From positions 2,251,001-2,315,000 of the forward strand of contig VCAZ01000019.1 of NCBI GenBank assembly GCA_005784505.1: a DNA stretch of 64,000 bases. The letters are read 5' to 3'. The stretch comes from Bagarius yarrelli. Its lineage: Eukaryota; Chordata; Actinopteri; Siluriformes; Sisoridae. The translations under genes were made by a program, and so were the position numbers. Each line of letters opens with the position of its first letter. Position 1 is the first letter of the stretch. Positions 10,860 to 36,100 of this stretch are shown piece after piece. The notes beneath the pieces were generated by a model that made no database searches, had not been told where the DNA came from, and saw nothing but the letters and a program-made list of their open reading frames with translations.

Positions 10860-11190
10860 TTTTAGAGGGGACAACCCGTCAGACAGATGTGGACATGTCC
10901 CACCGACGCCCCCCTGGGATTCCGCCTATGAGCGTGAGCATTTGGTGCCTTTTATCTCAGCGAACAGCTGATCAGCCGCTGTAATGATGCCGTCGCCGAG
11001 CAGCAGCACAGCGCTAGTCTGAAGGTTGGAGAGAAAAAGTCCGTAAGGAACCTAAAAATCTCTAACTGGAGATTCGGATTATAAGATAATTAATCATGAA
11101 AAAGGGATTAAATGAATTAAATTGTCTTTTAGACACCGGATTTTTTTCTCTTTATGTTTTCCTCAAGACAAAGTCGAGTAACATTTTAAG
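10860..11190 (+). promoter_or_regulatory. Putative promoter and non-coding first exon of the QRFPR-like gene
   Basis: A locally GC-rich block (GACGCCCCCCTGG, GCCGTCGCCGAGCAGCAGC) stands out in A/T-rich surroundings. It is followed by a strong donor, AAG|GTAAGT, at 11190/11191. A matching acceptor, TTTTCTATCTAG, ends at 12535, only 43 nt upstream of the receptor ATG. A 5' UTR split by a 1.3-kb intron would explain both sites. No TATA box is obvious. Transcription is not shown by the sequence alone. Confidence 0.4.
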
Positions 11191-11457
11191 GTAAGTTCCG
11201 TCTTTCTACCTGACCTATAAATATTATTTAACCTGTAAATTATAGTTTTATATAGTATATCTAACATATCAGGCTATATTGAAGTAAAATTTAATTATAT
11301 ATATAATTATATATCCACTATAAATATTTGGATTATTTATTAAGGTAGATCTGAACAGAAAAATCGAATGAAATATTTCATTTGTTACATAACTATCAAC
11401 GTGTAGAGATAAGAAAAAAATGATTAAATACAGTAACAGACACAGTTGTATTTCTGG

Positions 11458-11631
11458 CATGTAGCAGACACCTTTATTCAGAACAACTTACATTAAAAAA
11501 AACTTTATTTATACAACTGAGCAACTAGGGGTTAAAAGCCTTGCTCAGGGGCCAACAGTGATCACTTGGTGGTTACTGGGAATCGAACCCACAATCATTC
11601 AATGCCTTAACCACTGCGCTGCCACTTCCTT
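11458..11631 (-). mobile_element. tRNA-derived SINE, family A
   Basis: Minus-strand copy: GTAGCAGACACCTTTATTCA at the tail, ATACAACTGAGCAACTAGGG in the middle, and head with GGGAATCGAACCCAC (box B) and CTTAACCACTGCGCTGCC. Confidence 0.85.
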
Positions 11632-11659
11632 ATGCCCAGACACTCAGTGTCCAAATCTA

Positions 11660-11660
<1 letters not shown>

Positions 11661-11699
<39 letters not shown>

Positions 11700-11712
11700 A
11701 TATATATATATA

Positions 11713-11762
<50 letters not shown>
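11661..11762. repeat. (TA)n microsatellite
   Basis: About 100 bp of alternating TA with a few interruptions. Confidence 0.95.
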
Positions 11763-11919
11763 ATGCATTTAGTATATATATATTATATCTGTATGTTAAT
11801 ACACAAATGTACATGTGATACACTATTATACGATATACATAGTAAAACAATAGTAAAGTAATACATTTTTTATATTTATTATATATTTTTATTTCAGTTA
11901 TAATCTATTATGTACTTAA

Positions 11920-12110
11920 GGGGACAGTGGTAGTGCATTGATTAACAGGTTAGACTGCTAATTGGATGATTGAGGGTTTGATTTCCAGCACCGCAAAGTT
12001 CCCGCTGCTGGGCACCTGTTAAAGGACCTTAACCACCAATTACTCAGTTGTATAAATTAGACAAATATGAGTTGCATTGAAAAAGAGCATCTGCCTAAAT
12101 GCAACAAATG
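11920..12110 (+). mobile_element. tRNA-derived SINE, family A
   Basis: GGGGACAGTGGTAG head, GGGTTTGATTTCCAGC box B, ACTCAGTTGTATAAATTAG, and a diverged GAGCATCTGCCTAAATGC tail. Confidence 0.8.
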
Positions 12111-12578
12111 TACGTTGCATGAGGTTTACCTTTTAATTGGCTTACTGTACAGCTTATTTCTTCCTGTTCTTTGTCTGGCCGCAGGCGCAAAATTTTACTT
12201 TACTGAATACTGAATGTTATTATGGGTAGCAGATGCAGTTAGATTACAAAAGCATGCAAAAATTATATTTTGGTTGGAATAATAACTGTATAGGGTAAAA
12301 AAGTATATCCTAGTAACATAAATATAATAATATAAATATGATCCTTTTATATACTTTTTGTATATAATAAGATTATAGTTTAGCTATAAGCGGTTCTCTT
12401 GTGCAGATGACGACATTTAACAGCAAGTCAAAAAAAGTTTAGTTTTGTTTAGTTGGTTCTTCAGTTGTACGTACACAGTATCTACAATTAGAATAAAAAT
12501 CTGGCGGATCTTCATTCATCATGTTTTCTATCTAGACTTGGACCAAACCCCCGGAGGCCGTGAGAGCATTACTCAACA

Positions 12579-25876
<13,298 letters not shown>

Positions 25877-26082
25877 CAAAAATATCTGAGAAACTATCAC
25901 TGCAAAATCCACACAGGGATTAAAAAAATCTTATTAATGCAAAAATAGATCCACAGAACACCTTTAATTTAGCAGCTTTTATGTGATGTAGCAGGAAGGC
26001 AGCTATCTACGCTATGATGGAATTTACTTACCAGCAAATCAAGATGTGATTTCTTTAAAAAAGTAGTTTTATCCTAAATATC

Positions 26083-26405
26083 CATCCATTTATCGTCTAT
26101 ACCCGATTATACCTTATGGGTAAAAGGCGGGGGTCACCCTGAACAGATCACCAGTCCATCACAGGGCAACATGCTGACAAACAACCACACACATCCTCAC
26201 ACTCACTTGTATGGGCAATTTAGAGTCACCAATCAATTTAACATACATGTTTTTGGACTGTGGGAGGAAACCGGAGTACCCGGAGTAAACACACGCAAGC
26301 ACAGGGAGAACATGTAAACTCCACACAGAAACACTCCTGCCGGGGATACAAACCTGTGACCTTTTTGCTGTGAGGCAACAGTGCTAACCACTAAACCAGT
26401 GCCAC
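26083..26405 (-). mobile_element. tRNA-derived SINE, family B
   Basis: ATCCATCCATTTATCGTC tail, ACATACATGTTTTTGGACTG, ACATGTAAACTCCACACAG, and head GTGCTAACCACTAAACCAGT at the high-coordinate end. Confidence 0.85.
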
Positions 26406-26796
26406 AATTCACCTAAAGTTCATCCATATTTATTGGGATGTAAAAAAAAAATGACATCAGGTACAAGTGGGGTTGGTACTCCAGTTTACTTTCTTCATGA
26501 TGTGAATGTACTGTGCGCTTAACCTTCTCTGATCTTCAGGATGTTGGACACACCGGTTACATCGTCCTCATTATAGGAAACCGTTGTATTCATGAAGTTC
26601 ATACATTTGACTCGTGATTTCCTATGCAAATCAGACTTTATTTATTTTTTCTACTTTTTTACTCTAAATGCAAAAGTACAGTCAATTCAAGAATCTTTGT
26701 GTCAGGGATACATTGTGGATCCAGGACAAAAGAGCACAAGGTGCTATTACGCTTAGGATTGGTCGGCAGTTCGTCCCGAAACCATTATGCACACAC

Positions 26797-26815
26797 ACAC
26801 ACACACATTTAGCAA
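26797..26815. repeat. (CA)n microsatellite
   Basis: Short CA run. Confidence 0.9.
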
Positions 26816-27134
26816 CAATTTAAAGCAGATGATGTGTACACAATTCCGGCATGGCAGGAAGGTCAGAGAAAGGTGGAACACCTCAAGCAAGCCCAGAAGA
26901 TCTTCTGATCATTAACATTCCACATGGCCAGCAAGCCACACTTAGGATCAAACCCCTCAATGGGGAATGTCTGTAAAAATGTCTTTTGTATTATTACCTG
27001 GTGATGTGATCATGTCACTAAACTCTTAATTATACTTGGAATGAAAGCTGCATAAAAAATAATATTTTTTATTTATAATTATTATAGAAACATCAGCCAG
27101 AATAATTTCTGCAACTAATAACTAAAGATATAAA

Positions 27135-27480
27135 CCATCCATCCATCCATCTATCCATTCACCCATCCATCCATTGTCTATACCCGGTTATCCCTAATCA
27201 GGGTCATGAGGATCTGCTGGAGTTTATTCCAGCGGTCAGGGTCACCCTGGATAGGTCACCAGTCCATTACAGAACCACATACAGACAAACAACCCACACT
27301 CACACCTACGGGTGATTTAGAATCACCAATCAATCTAACATACATGTTTTTGGACCGTAAGAAGAAACCGAAGAACCCGGAGTAAACCCACACAAACACA
27401 GGGAGAACCTGCAAACTCCACACAGATAGACCATTGCAGGGAATACGAACCTGGAACCTTATTGCTGTGAGAACCAAGTC
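27135..27480 (-). mobile_element. tRNA-derived SINE, family B
   Basis: Starts with a (CCAT)n tail and has GAATCACCAATCAATCTAAC, ACATACATGTTTTTGGACCG, CTGCAAACTCCACACAG and a GAACCTTATTGCTGTGAG head. Confidence 0.85.
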
Positions 27481-27860
27481 CAAACTTCTAATTATAACAT
27501 TTTTAAATGAACCTTGTAGAAAATGTTCAGTCAGTCAGTAGTGGTGTTTTGGCTGTCAGAAAATAAGAGTTAATAATAAGAGAAAAATAATTGGATTTGA
27601 GCAGCAACGGAATTCCTTTTGTTTGTTTAAGAAAGCTAGTTAATACACACTGGTTGTTTCGATTTGTCTGCTGTCTCCTCTGCCTTTCTGTGTCTGCTTT
27701 TGCTTCAGATTGTATGATTGCTCAGTGTTTTAGATTATCTACCTGGTTCCTTAAGCAAACACTTCAGGATCATTGGGTCTACCTACAGATGCACAGATAC
27801 CACGTTTTTAAAAAAAACGATGATGAGGTATGACCGTATTTTTTTCCGGATATCACTTTC

Positions 27861-28006
27861 ATGGTAGCCTAGTGATTAAGGTGTTGGACTTGTAATCATG
27901 AATCATGAAGGCTTCCATTTCATTCCAATTCATTTCCAGCACAACCACAAGCGGTCAAACTGCTGGGCCCCTGAGCAAGGCCCTTAACCCACTACTGCTC
28001 AATGAT
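27861..28006 (+). mobile_element. tRNA-derived SINE, family A, diverged
   Basis: ATGGTAGCCTAGTGATTAAG and GTGTTGGACTTGTAATC head, then CTGGGCCCCTGAGCAAGGCC, truncated after CTACTGCTCAATG. Confidence 0.75.
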
Positions 28007-28245
28007 GATACTGATTCCTGTTCATTTTTGGGATGTGGAATTATTTTTATGGCTCTCAGGTTTTGCTCTTGTCTCTTTTCTGGTCTTGCTGCAGGGTCGG
28101 AGTGCTAACGCTATTTCTAGAGGCAAATTCTTTATGCTGACTTTTGTGTTTTTATTTTACAGGGTTAATCAGATTACTTGTATTATAAGTACTGGTTTTT
28201 GTATTTTTGTGAAAGTTTGCAGTCTGCTACGTTTGGGTCTATGTT

Positions 28246-28316
28246 TGGGTCGTCATTGTTAAAATTAAGATTAAATAAAGGACAGTGTGCTACCTGAGTA
28301 ATTTTTCATTCGCTGT
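28246..28316 (+). repeat. Left arm of a 70-bp inverted repeat
   Basis: TGGGTCGTCATTGTTAA, then AAGATTAAATAAAGGACAGT, then CTGAGTAATTTTTCATTCGC. It is the reverse complement of 28871-28945 with only a few differences. Confidence 0.9.
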
Positions 28317-28569
28317 TGGCACTATTGGTTTTGGATAATAAACTTAAGTTTAAAAGTTTTAGAAAAATAAATATTAAAGTAATCCATTAGAAAACCACTT
28401 ACATTATATATATGTGTGTGTGTGTGTTTCTATAAAAAACTAGTAATGGCATAACTATTATATTGTATTATGTTGTGAAGTGTGTCAAAAAATACATTAA
28501 ACTCTTGGTTGCACAAACTTTTTAACATATACACATATACACATATACATACATTTATATATACTATTA

Positions 28570-28596
28570 GTGTGTATATATAATATACATATATAC

Positions 28597-28628
<32 letters not shown>

Positions 28629-28860
28629 GATATATATATATATATCTATATATACATACATATATGCATATCTATGGCAGACGCCCTATCCAAGCAACTA
28701 CAATATATCTATTGTTATACAACTGAGCAATTGGGTTATATTGTCATATAATATATATATATATATATCTACATATATAGTGCCTACGCACATATTATAT
28801 ATATCTATATATCTATATATCTATTATATATATATATATAAAATGTATGTATATGTGTAT
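28570..28860. repeat. (TA)n-rich microsatellite with SINE scrap
   Basis: Interrupted TA/CATA tracts between the arms of the inverted repeat. A short SINE-A scrap (GGCAGACGCCCTATCCAAGC, ACAACTGAGCAATTGGG) lies at 28676-28738. Confidence 0.85.
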
Positions 28861-28870
28861 ATGTAAAGTT

Positions 28871-28945
28871 ACAGCGAATGAAAAAATTACTCAGGTAACA
28901 CACTGTCCTTTATTTAATCTTAATTTTATTAACAATGACGACCCA
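28871..28945 (-). repeat. Right arm of the 70-bp inverted repeat
   Basis: Complement of 28246-28316. It abuts the dead Tc1 element. Confidence 0.9.
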
Positions 28946-28949
28946 TGTG

Positions 28950-29751
28950 TGTGTGTGGACGCCGTGGAGAACGTTCTGCTGCCTGCAACATCCTCCAGCA
29001 TGACCGGTTTGGCAGTGGGTCAGTAATGGTGTGGGGTGGCATTTCTTTGGAGGGCCGCACAGCCCTCCATGTGTTGCCAGAGGTAGCCTGACTGCCATTA
29101 GGTACCGAGATGAGATCCTCAGACCCCTTGTGAGAACCATATGCCGGTGCGGTTTGCCCCTGGGTTCCTCCTAATGCAAGACAATGCTAGACCTCATGTT
29201 GCTTGGAGTGTGTCAGCAGTTCCTGCAAGACGAAGGCATTGATGCTATGGACTGGCCTGCCCGTTCCGTTCCCAGACCTGAATCCAATTGAGCACATCTG
29301 GACATCATGTCTCGCTCCATCCACCAACGCCACGTTGCACCACAGACTGTCCAGGAGTAGTTGGATGGATGCTTTAGTCCGGGTCTGGGAGGAGATCCCT
29401 CAGCAGACCATCCGCCACCTCATCAGGAGCATGCCCAGGCGTTGTAGGAGGTCATACAGGCACGTGGAGGCCACACACACACTACCGAGCCTCATTTTGA
29501 CTTGTTTTAAGGACATTACATCAAAGTAAGATCAGCCTGTAGTGTGTTTTTCCACTTCAATTTGAGTGTGCACTCCAAATCCAGACCTCCATGGGTTAAT
29601 AAATTAGATTTTCATTGATAATTTTTTGTGTGATTTTTTGTTGTCAGCACATTCAACTATGTAAAGAACAAAAGTATTTAATAAGAATATTTTCATTCAT
29701 TCAGATCTAGGATGTGTTATTTTAGTGTTCCCTTTATTTTTTTGAGCAGTG

Positions 29752-29753
<2 letters not shown>
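28950..29753 (+). mobile_element. Tc1/mariner-like element, 5' part lost, transposase broken
   Basis: The plus-strand translation gives GSVMVWGGISLEGRTALH, a frame broken by several stops, then PDLNPIEHIW (the conserved catalytic-region motif) and EEIPQQTIRHLIRSMPRRC. The 3' terminal repeat, AGTGTTCCCTTTATTTTT with TTGAGCAGTGTA, ends at 29753. The 5' third of the transposase and the left terminal repeat are missing. It lies between the two receptor genes. Confidence 0.85.
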
Positions 29754-29813
<60 letters not shown>

Positions 29814-29835
29814 CTATAATATATTATATTATAGC
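29754..29835. repeat. (TA)n microsatellite
   Basis: TA tract directly at the terminal repeat of the Tc1 element, consistent with TA target-site choice. Confidence 0.9.
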
Positions 29836-30384
29836 TTTAAAGCTTGTATAGCAAAGCGTTAAGTTTTTAGCATGTCCTGCTTTCCATCACACAACTCCAC
29901 ATGTTGTTTAGTAAGAAAAGTTTATTTTTCAAAATTATTCCATTCTACAAATGCATTTGCAACAGCAAATACCATCCAACTGTTAACGAGTGAACAATTG
30001 TCTAAGTGCGGCGATACATTTGCTCTTCTGATATAAAAGCAAAAGGTGAAATGCGTGTGGGCAAATGAGAGAAGGCCCGCAAAATAAAACTGTAGAAGTG
30101 TTAGAAGATATAAAGCTGAACTGTAAGTAAGGTCAAATAATACAGAAACATACACAACGGGAGCTTATCTACTGAGGAAGAGTTGTGTATTTGAAGACCA
30201 ACAACAAACAAAAACAACTCACTAATAAAAGTGCAGGAAGAAAGAAAAAAACAAGGGGAAACAGGAAAACAAAAAGAACAATCCGGTCCCTTAAAATTAA
30301 TGCTTGTACACTCCGGTCCTGTAAATGCTGGAAACTTTAATGGAAGGTTTTCTCCTTCTTTAACTATGACCTCAGCGAGAACAC
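29836..30384. other. Intergenic stretch without recognised features
   Basis: A/T-rich. The minus-strand open frame of 77 codons at 29922-30155 has no recognisable domain. Confidence 0.5.
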
Positions 30385-30402
30385 ACAGATTTTACAGTAA
30401 TC

Positions 30403-30428
30403 TAAAAAAAAAAAAAAAAAAAAAAAAA
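30403..30428. repeat. Poly(A) run
   Basis: About 26 A. Confidence 0.9.
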
Positions 30429-30625
30429 GTAGGTTCTGAGTGAAGAATTTCACTGACTGATTTTTCCAAATAGTGTTTAGACAGCAGATTTAATGCATAT
30501 AACGAGAAGAATATTTCACTGTTAAAACACTAGGTGGCAGCGCCTGCACTGTTCCATGAGCTGAACAACACTGAACCCAAACTCTTTTGCTTTACGAATA
30601 GTTTATACAGCTATGAGGTGAGACA

Positions 30626-30652
30626 CACACACACACACACACACACACACAG
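30626..30652. repeat. (CA)n microsatellite
   Basis: About 13 CA units. Confidence 0.95.
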
Positions 30653-31004
30653 CTGAGTCATAGATCGAAGTTCATTCATCGCAAACGAGCAGATAAAGGA
30701 GCGATCTGTGTATAGACAATCGTTAAAGGCAACAATTTCTCTGTAGCCGTCATCAATAAATAATTAGAACTCTGTAATAGGCTGTAACAGCATTATTATT
30801 GTTTATAAAAACAATAGACAAACTGGTATAAAATACAAGAAGCAGAGTTCATACTGAGTGTTACCTCACACCATCGACAGGGGTCACTATTGTTTCTTCA
30901 GGTTTGTTCTTTGTTCACTTTTTGCTTTAGGTTTGTACAGGTATCTATACTTTATGATAAATCAGATATTTCATTGAATTTACTGATTATATACAAAAAA
31001 AATT

Positions 31005-31395
<391 letters not shown>

Positions 31396-31877
31396 GTGGG
31401 GAAGACCTTCATCTTTCCATCAGAACTCAAAAAAAGAAAAAGAAAAAAAAAAAAAAAACCCACACGTACCAGCACATACATGCAAAGTATAAAACAAACA
31501 AACAAACAAAAATTTTGTTGTGTGATGATCGGGTGCAATGGCGCCCCCTGTAAAGAAATGAATGTTTTGGCCAAATAAAAGCAAATCAATAAAAAAAAAA
31601 AAAAAAAAAAATGGCGCAATTGTAGTGCCTCACACTGCGAGGCTAACTAAAACACACACACCACAACACTCGGATAGGGTTAACAGGTATAAATAATCGC
31701 ACATAGTTCTACTATGACAATAAATATATCTAAATTGTACATAAATAAAGAATATGAAGGAGGCTGAAGAGGTTGATTATGTAATGGACCGAAGAAGTTT
31801 ACTAGACTGTTGACGTGTGTTTCACAAACTGTATGTTTACACTTAAGCCTGAATGTAACTATTAAACATTTTTTTTT

Positions 31878-31883
31878 TTTATT
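31878..31883 (-). terminator. Candidate poly(A) signal AATAAA of the TNF-receptor gene
   Basis: Reading down from the stop codon at 32855 on the minus strand, this is the first AATAAA I find. It would give a 3' UTR of about 975 nt. Confidence 0.4.
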
Positions 31884-32220
31884 TACTGTTCAGTAAGAAT
31901 CGTTTCGCTCTGAAGAGACGCAGCTGTTTCGAGTGAGCGAGGCTAAGGCTAGAAAGAGCATTAGCCTTGACTTATATCGAAACACAAACGGTCTTTGTGA
32001 GCCCTTCCTTCCTCCATTTGGCCAAAGATAATATCAATGAACAATGACAAAGATCCTAATAGCATGTACTGTAGTTTGGAGGTTCCACTGTTTGCAGATT
32101 TAACTAAGAAATCTGCTTGAAATTCAATTACAACCTAATTACAGCTTTACATCTTTTGCTCACAACGATATAAAAAAAAAAAAATCCTTAGGGCTTCGGA
32201 TTGAGCTTTACTTTAAACAA

Positions 32221-32252
<32 letters not shown>

Positions 32253-32854
32253 ACAACAACAACAAAGCCTGAGGCCAGTGCACTATATGCCGCTATAGGC
32301 CACGCTGTTAGCTAGCGTGAATCTTCTCCGAGTCCAGTGTCGGCTTTGGTAAAGCCAGAAAGTTGCTACAAACCAACAGAAGCTTTTCCCCCCCTCCCCC
32401 CGGCTGTCCTTATCACGCCCTTCTCTTCCTCACAAAAGGCTACTCGAGAAGTGTGTGGAGGAAAGTGGAGCTGAGTTAAGTGTTGCTTCCCTCGGATTCT
32501 CATGTGACTAAATTGTATCTTCTGCAGTAAAGTTTACGAATCGTTTACTTGCTTTTACGTTTGCCTTCTTTCGAACTTTAGTTTAGGCCTGAGAGGTCAT
32601 AAGAGGCACGATTATCTGTTCAACTACAGCAGCCATAAAAATAAAACGAAACAAATCAACAAAAAAAAATCTAGCTTCTCTGCAAGACTCTCGAATGCCA
32701 AGTTGCTTGTTCTACTTCACAAGTCTGTTCTGTTCCTATTAACCTGCTTGTCAGAAACAACTTATGCGTCTTTAGTCAGTTATAGGCTGCGACGAGTAAA
32801 GGCACGATATTTTTCACGAGTTCATTACGAGGTTGTTTTTTTTTTCCCCCCTCA
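31884..32854 (-). other. Probable 3' UTR of the death-receptor gene
   Basis: No exon or SINE seen. Contains a (CAT)n/(CAA)n run at 32220-32265. Assigned only by position between the stop codon and the first AATAAA. Confidence 0.4.
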
Positions 32855-33144
32855 TCACTCGTATTTGTAGTAGCCACGCTCGACCGCGCGGGAGGCGATC
32901 TGCTCGGCGGAGTAGCGCTGGTCCAGGTCGAGCAGAGCCTGCAGCAGGTGGTTGATATTGGCGCGGAGTCCTTCGTGCTGCATCCACGTGCGCAACAGTT
33001 CGTACACTTTGTCGCTAGCGTTGTGCGACTCTGCGAGCTTGATCTTGTTGTCGCTCACGCCGATGCTGCGGAAGAACTTGTTGTGCACGCGCACGTCCAG
33101 GACGTCAAACAGGTCAAAGCTTTTGTTCAGAGAAACTTCCTCAG
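32855..33144 (-). CDS. Death-receptor exon 10 (death domain, stop)
   Basis: Acceptor TCTTCCTCTTCTACAG precedes 33144. The 290 nt encode EEVSLNKSFDLFDVLDVRVH, then the death domain from FFRSIGV to RAVERGYYKYE and TGA. It enters in phase 1. The exon is markedly GC-richer than its surroundings. Confidence 0.93.
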
Positions 33145-36100
33145 CTGTAGAAGAGGAAGAGTTTGGAATGAAATACAGATTTTATATTGCAATCAATTTA
33201 AACTACAGTTTTTTGGTTAAAAAGCACCATTTAGTCAATTGCACAGTATTTAATGTAGTCACTTACTTAAGAAATACTTTTTTCTCGAAATTTAGCTCAT
33301 TTTTAAATTCAGAACATGCTACAAGCTCAACTACATGTATTTACAGCATCGAGTGCAATGTATAAAGTGGGGTAATAAAATTTGACAAAAGAGCCCCGAG
33401 TGTTTTATTTCTTTAATGAATGCAATTTGCCAACTTAAAAAAAAATGTTAAAATAAAGTCTTTAATTTGTTTACAATTAAGAGTTTAGTTTTGTGGCTTG
33501 TGTATAAAACAAGTTAGTTGACTTATTTTACAGCCACACTAACAAGCTATTCTCTCCCCAGCCTGCTGTTCATTTCGTGAAGTTAAAAGGGCAAAAGAAA
33601 TAGCGGGAAAAGTTGCTGAGGAACTGAAGACTTTTGCTCAGATTCGAGAGTTAGGACTGTAACTATAATATAACGTAACTATATACTGTAACTATGCTGG
33701 GGTAAAAAAGTCATAAACGAACGAAGTGTTAAATAAACGAAGAGCATGATCAGCAATCAAACGCCTTATTCATGCTTAATTATGGTATGCATGGTTTTAA
33801 TTAGCAGATGGAGGCGAGTCAAACGCTTTGTACAGAATAATAAATCCTAAGCATTAACATATACACTGCCTGTCCAAAAAAAGTCACCACTTAAGTTTTG
33901 CTGAGCAAATTATTGGATTATTACCGCATAGATGATTATGTTTTAGCTGTTAACTAGCTATTTAACCTAAACTGATGCAGTGAGAAGCTTCTCATTTCTT
34001 AAACGAACATGTCGGACTACACGTCCTGCGGTGGTGGTCTGGTCAAAGACTGGTCAAATGCCGAAAACTACTAAAACTGGGTTAAGAATTGTTTAACTGG
34101 AAGGAGAGTGGAGAACCATCATCAAGAAAGAAATGTGGTCTGAAAATCTTTGAATGATCCGGATCGATCACTTAAACATTTGGTGAAATTAACAACAGCA
34201 GAGAACTCACAGCTATGTTTAAAAGTGAAAGTAAGAGCATGTGTAGCCTTAAGAAAACCACTTATTCTTGAGCCTAGCTTCCTTTTGCTAAAGAGTATAA
34301 AGATTGGAGTCTGAATCAATGGAAAAGGTCATGTGGTCTGTGACCCTGCTCCGGAGTGATGGGGGCATCAGAGCAAAAAGTAAGGTGGATAAAGTGATTC
34401 ACCAATCATGCCTATTGTCTACTGTACAAGCCTTTGGGGGCAGTGCTATGAACTGATGCAGTTAGTCACGTCTTGGTTCAGCAACCAAAGAATAAGGTCA
34501 GCTGACTACCTGAATATATTGAATGACCAGGTTATTCCATTTATGGCATAGGCTTATTCCAAGATGACAATGCGATCATTCATTGGGCTCAAATTGTGAA
34601 AGAGTGACATCATTTTTACACATGGATTGGCCACCACACCTCCAGACCTGAACCCCATTCGGAATCTTTGGGATGTGCTGGAGAAGACTTTGCGCAGCAG
34701 TCAGACTCCCAAAATCATTAATACAAGGGAAGGGGTAGTGCAGTGGTGAAGGTGTTGGACTGCTAATTTGAAGATCGTGGTACGATTCCCAACAGCACCA
34801 AGTTGCCACCGCTGGGCCCATAAGCAAGGCTATTAAAACCCTAATTGCTCAGTTGTATAAAGGAGATAAATGCGTATCGACTTGATGTCATAGCGAATGT
34901 GTTCTGTAATCAAAGCCAAAGGTGGTTCTATTTTATTCAAACAGGCAGTGTATATATGATAGTTTGATGTGTCTGGAATGGAGAAAATCCTGACATTTGA
35001 CGCGAACCTCTATGAGAAAGAAGGAAGATAATAGAAACGCCCCCTGAAACACACCTTTGATCGTTTTACAAAGCAGTCATTGGAAAAAAAAAAAAAAAGC
35101 TTCTTACCAAGTAATGGAACGAGTCTTCTGGGTGTTCCATCCTCCTATTGAATACAAACGAAAATAAAACCTTTTGGTAAACAGAATAAATCCATCTCTG
35201 CAGTACAGTCTGAGAATCCTGAATTCACCCTGACTCATTTTGGCTGCGTCCGAATTCCTGAAATCTTTAAGGATTAGAATTAAAACCAGCCTCACGTGTA
35301 AATCCTGTATTTTGGAGATAATTGGAAGCAGGAATGCTTTATCATAGAAAAGATCATAGAAAAGTGTAAAGATTTACTCCCTGATCCAACATGCCCAATC
35401 CAGCTAATCTGGCTCATCTAGAGCGTGCAGATATTACAAATGGGTGTGTGTAGCGTTGTCTATTATGCTAACGACTTTGAAATCGTAGGTTAGATCAGAT
35501 GAATTGATGCTGATCACAGATATGTGGGTAAATCGATTTTTATCACCATATACTGTACATATTTTCTTATTGCTACTACCAACTCAACTGAGGCTAATTA
35601 TCTAAATATTTACTTCCTGTAAATATGAATTCATTTTGAAAGATCAGTAAAACAGGTAAAGCAGTTGATCTGATGCTCTTTAAACTATTTAGTAATTCTT
35701 TGAAAGATGGAGGAAAAGTACTACAGTGCACAGGATTCAACCAAAAATTCAACAGTGTCAAAGTGATTTTACTCACTTTGGCCCATGACTCTGCCTCCCT
35801 GTCACAATTGGCTGAGACAGGATGAGACATGTTGACAGGCAGGGCTGACAGGCTGGTTTGAGAGGAGCTGGTTGTGTTTGGTAAGCTGTCCCCAAGTCCC
35901 CTGTCCTCATCTTCTACTGGGATACTTTTACTCCCCAGGATATGTGTCTCTTGCAGCAGCAAGGGGCGAGACTCGGTGCGAGGCAGCTCTGCCTCCTCTA
36001 ACCCCGCGTTACGGCTGTTCTCACACTCCTCTGAGGTAGGAACACTAACGCCGTCCTGAAGAGACGCAATTAATGGCTAATCAGAAGATGTACTAACAGA

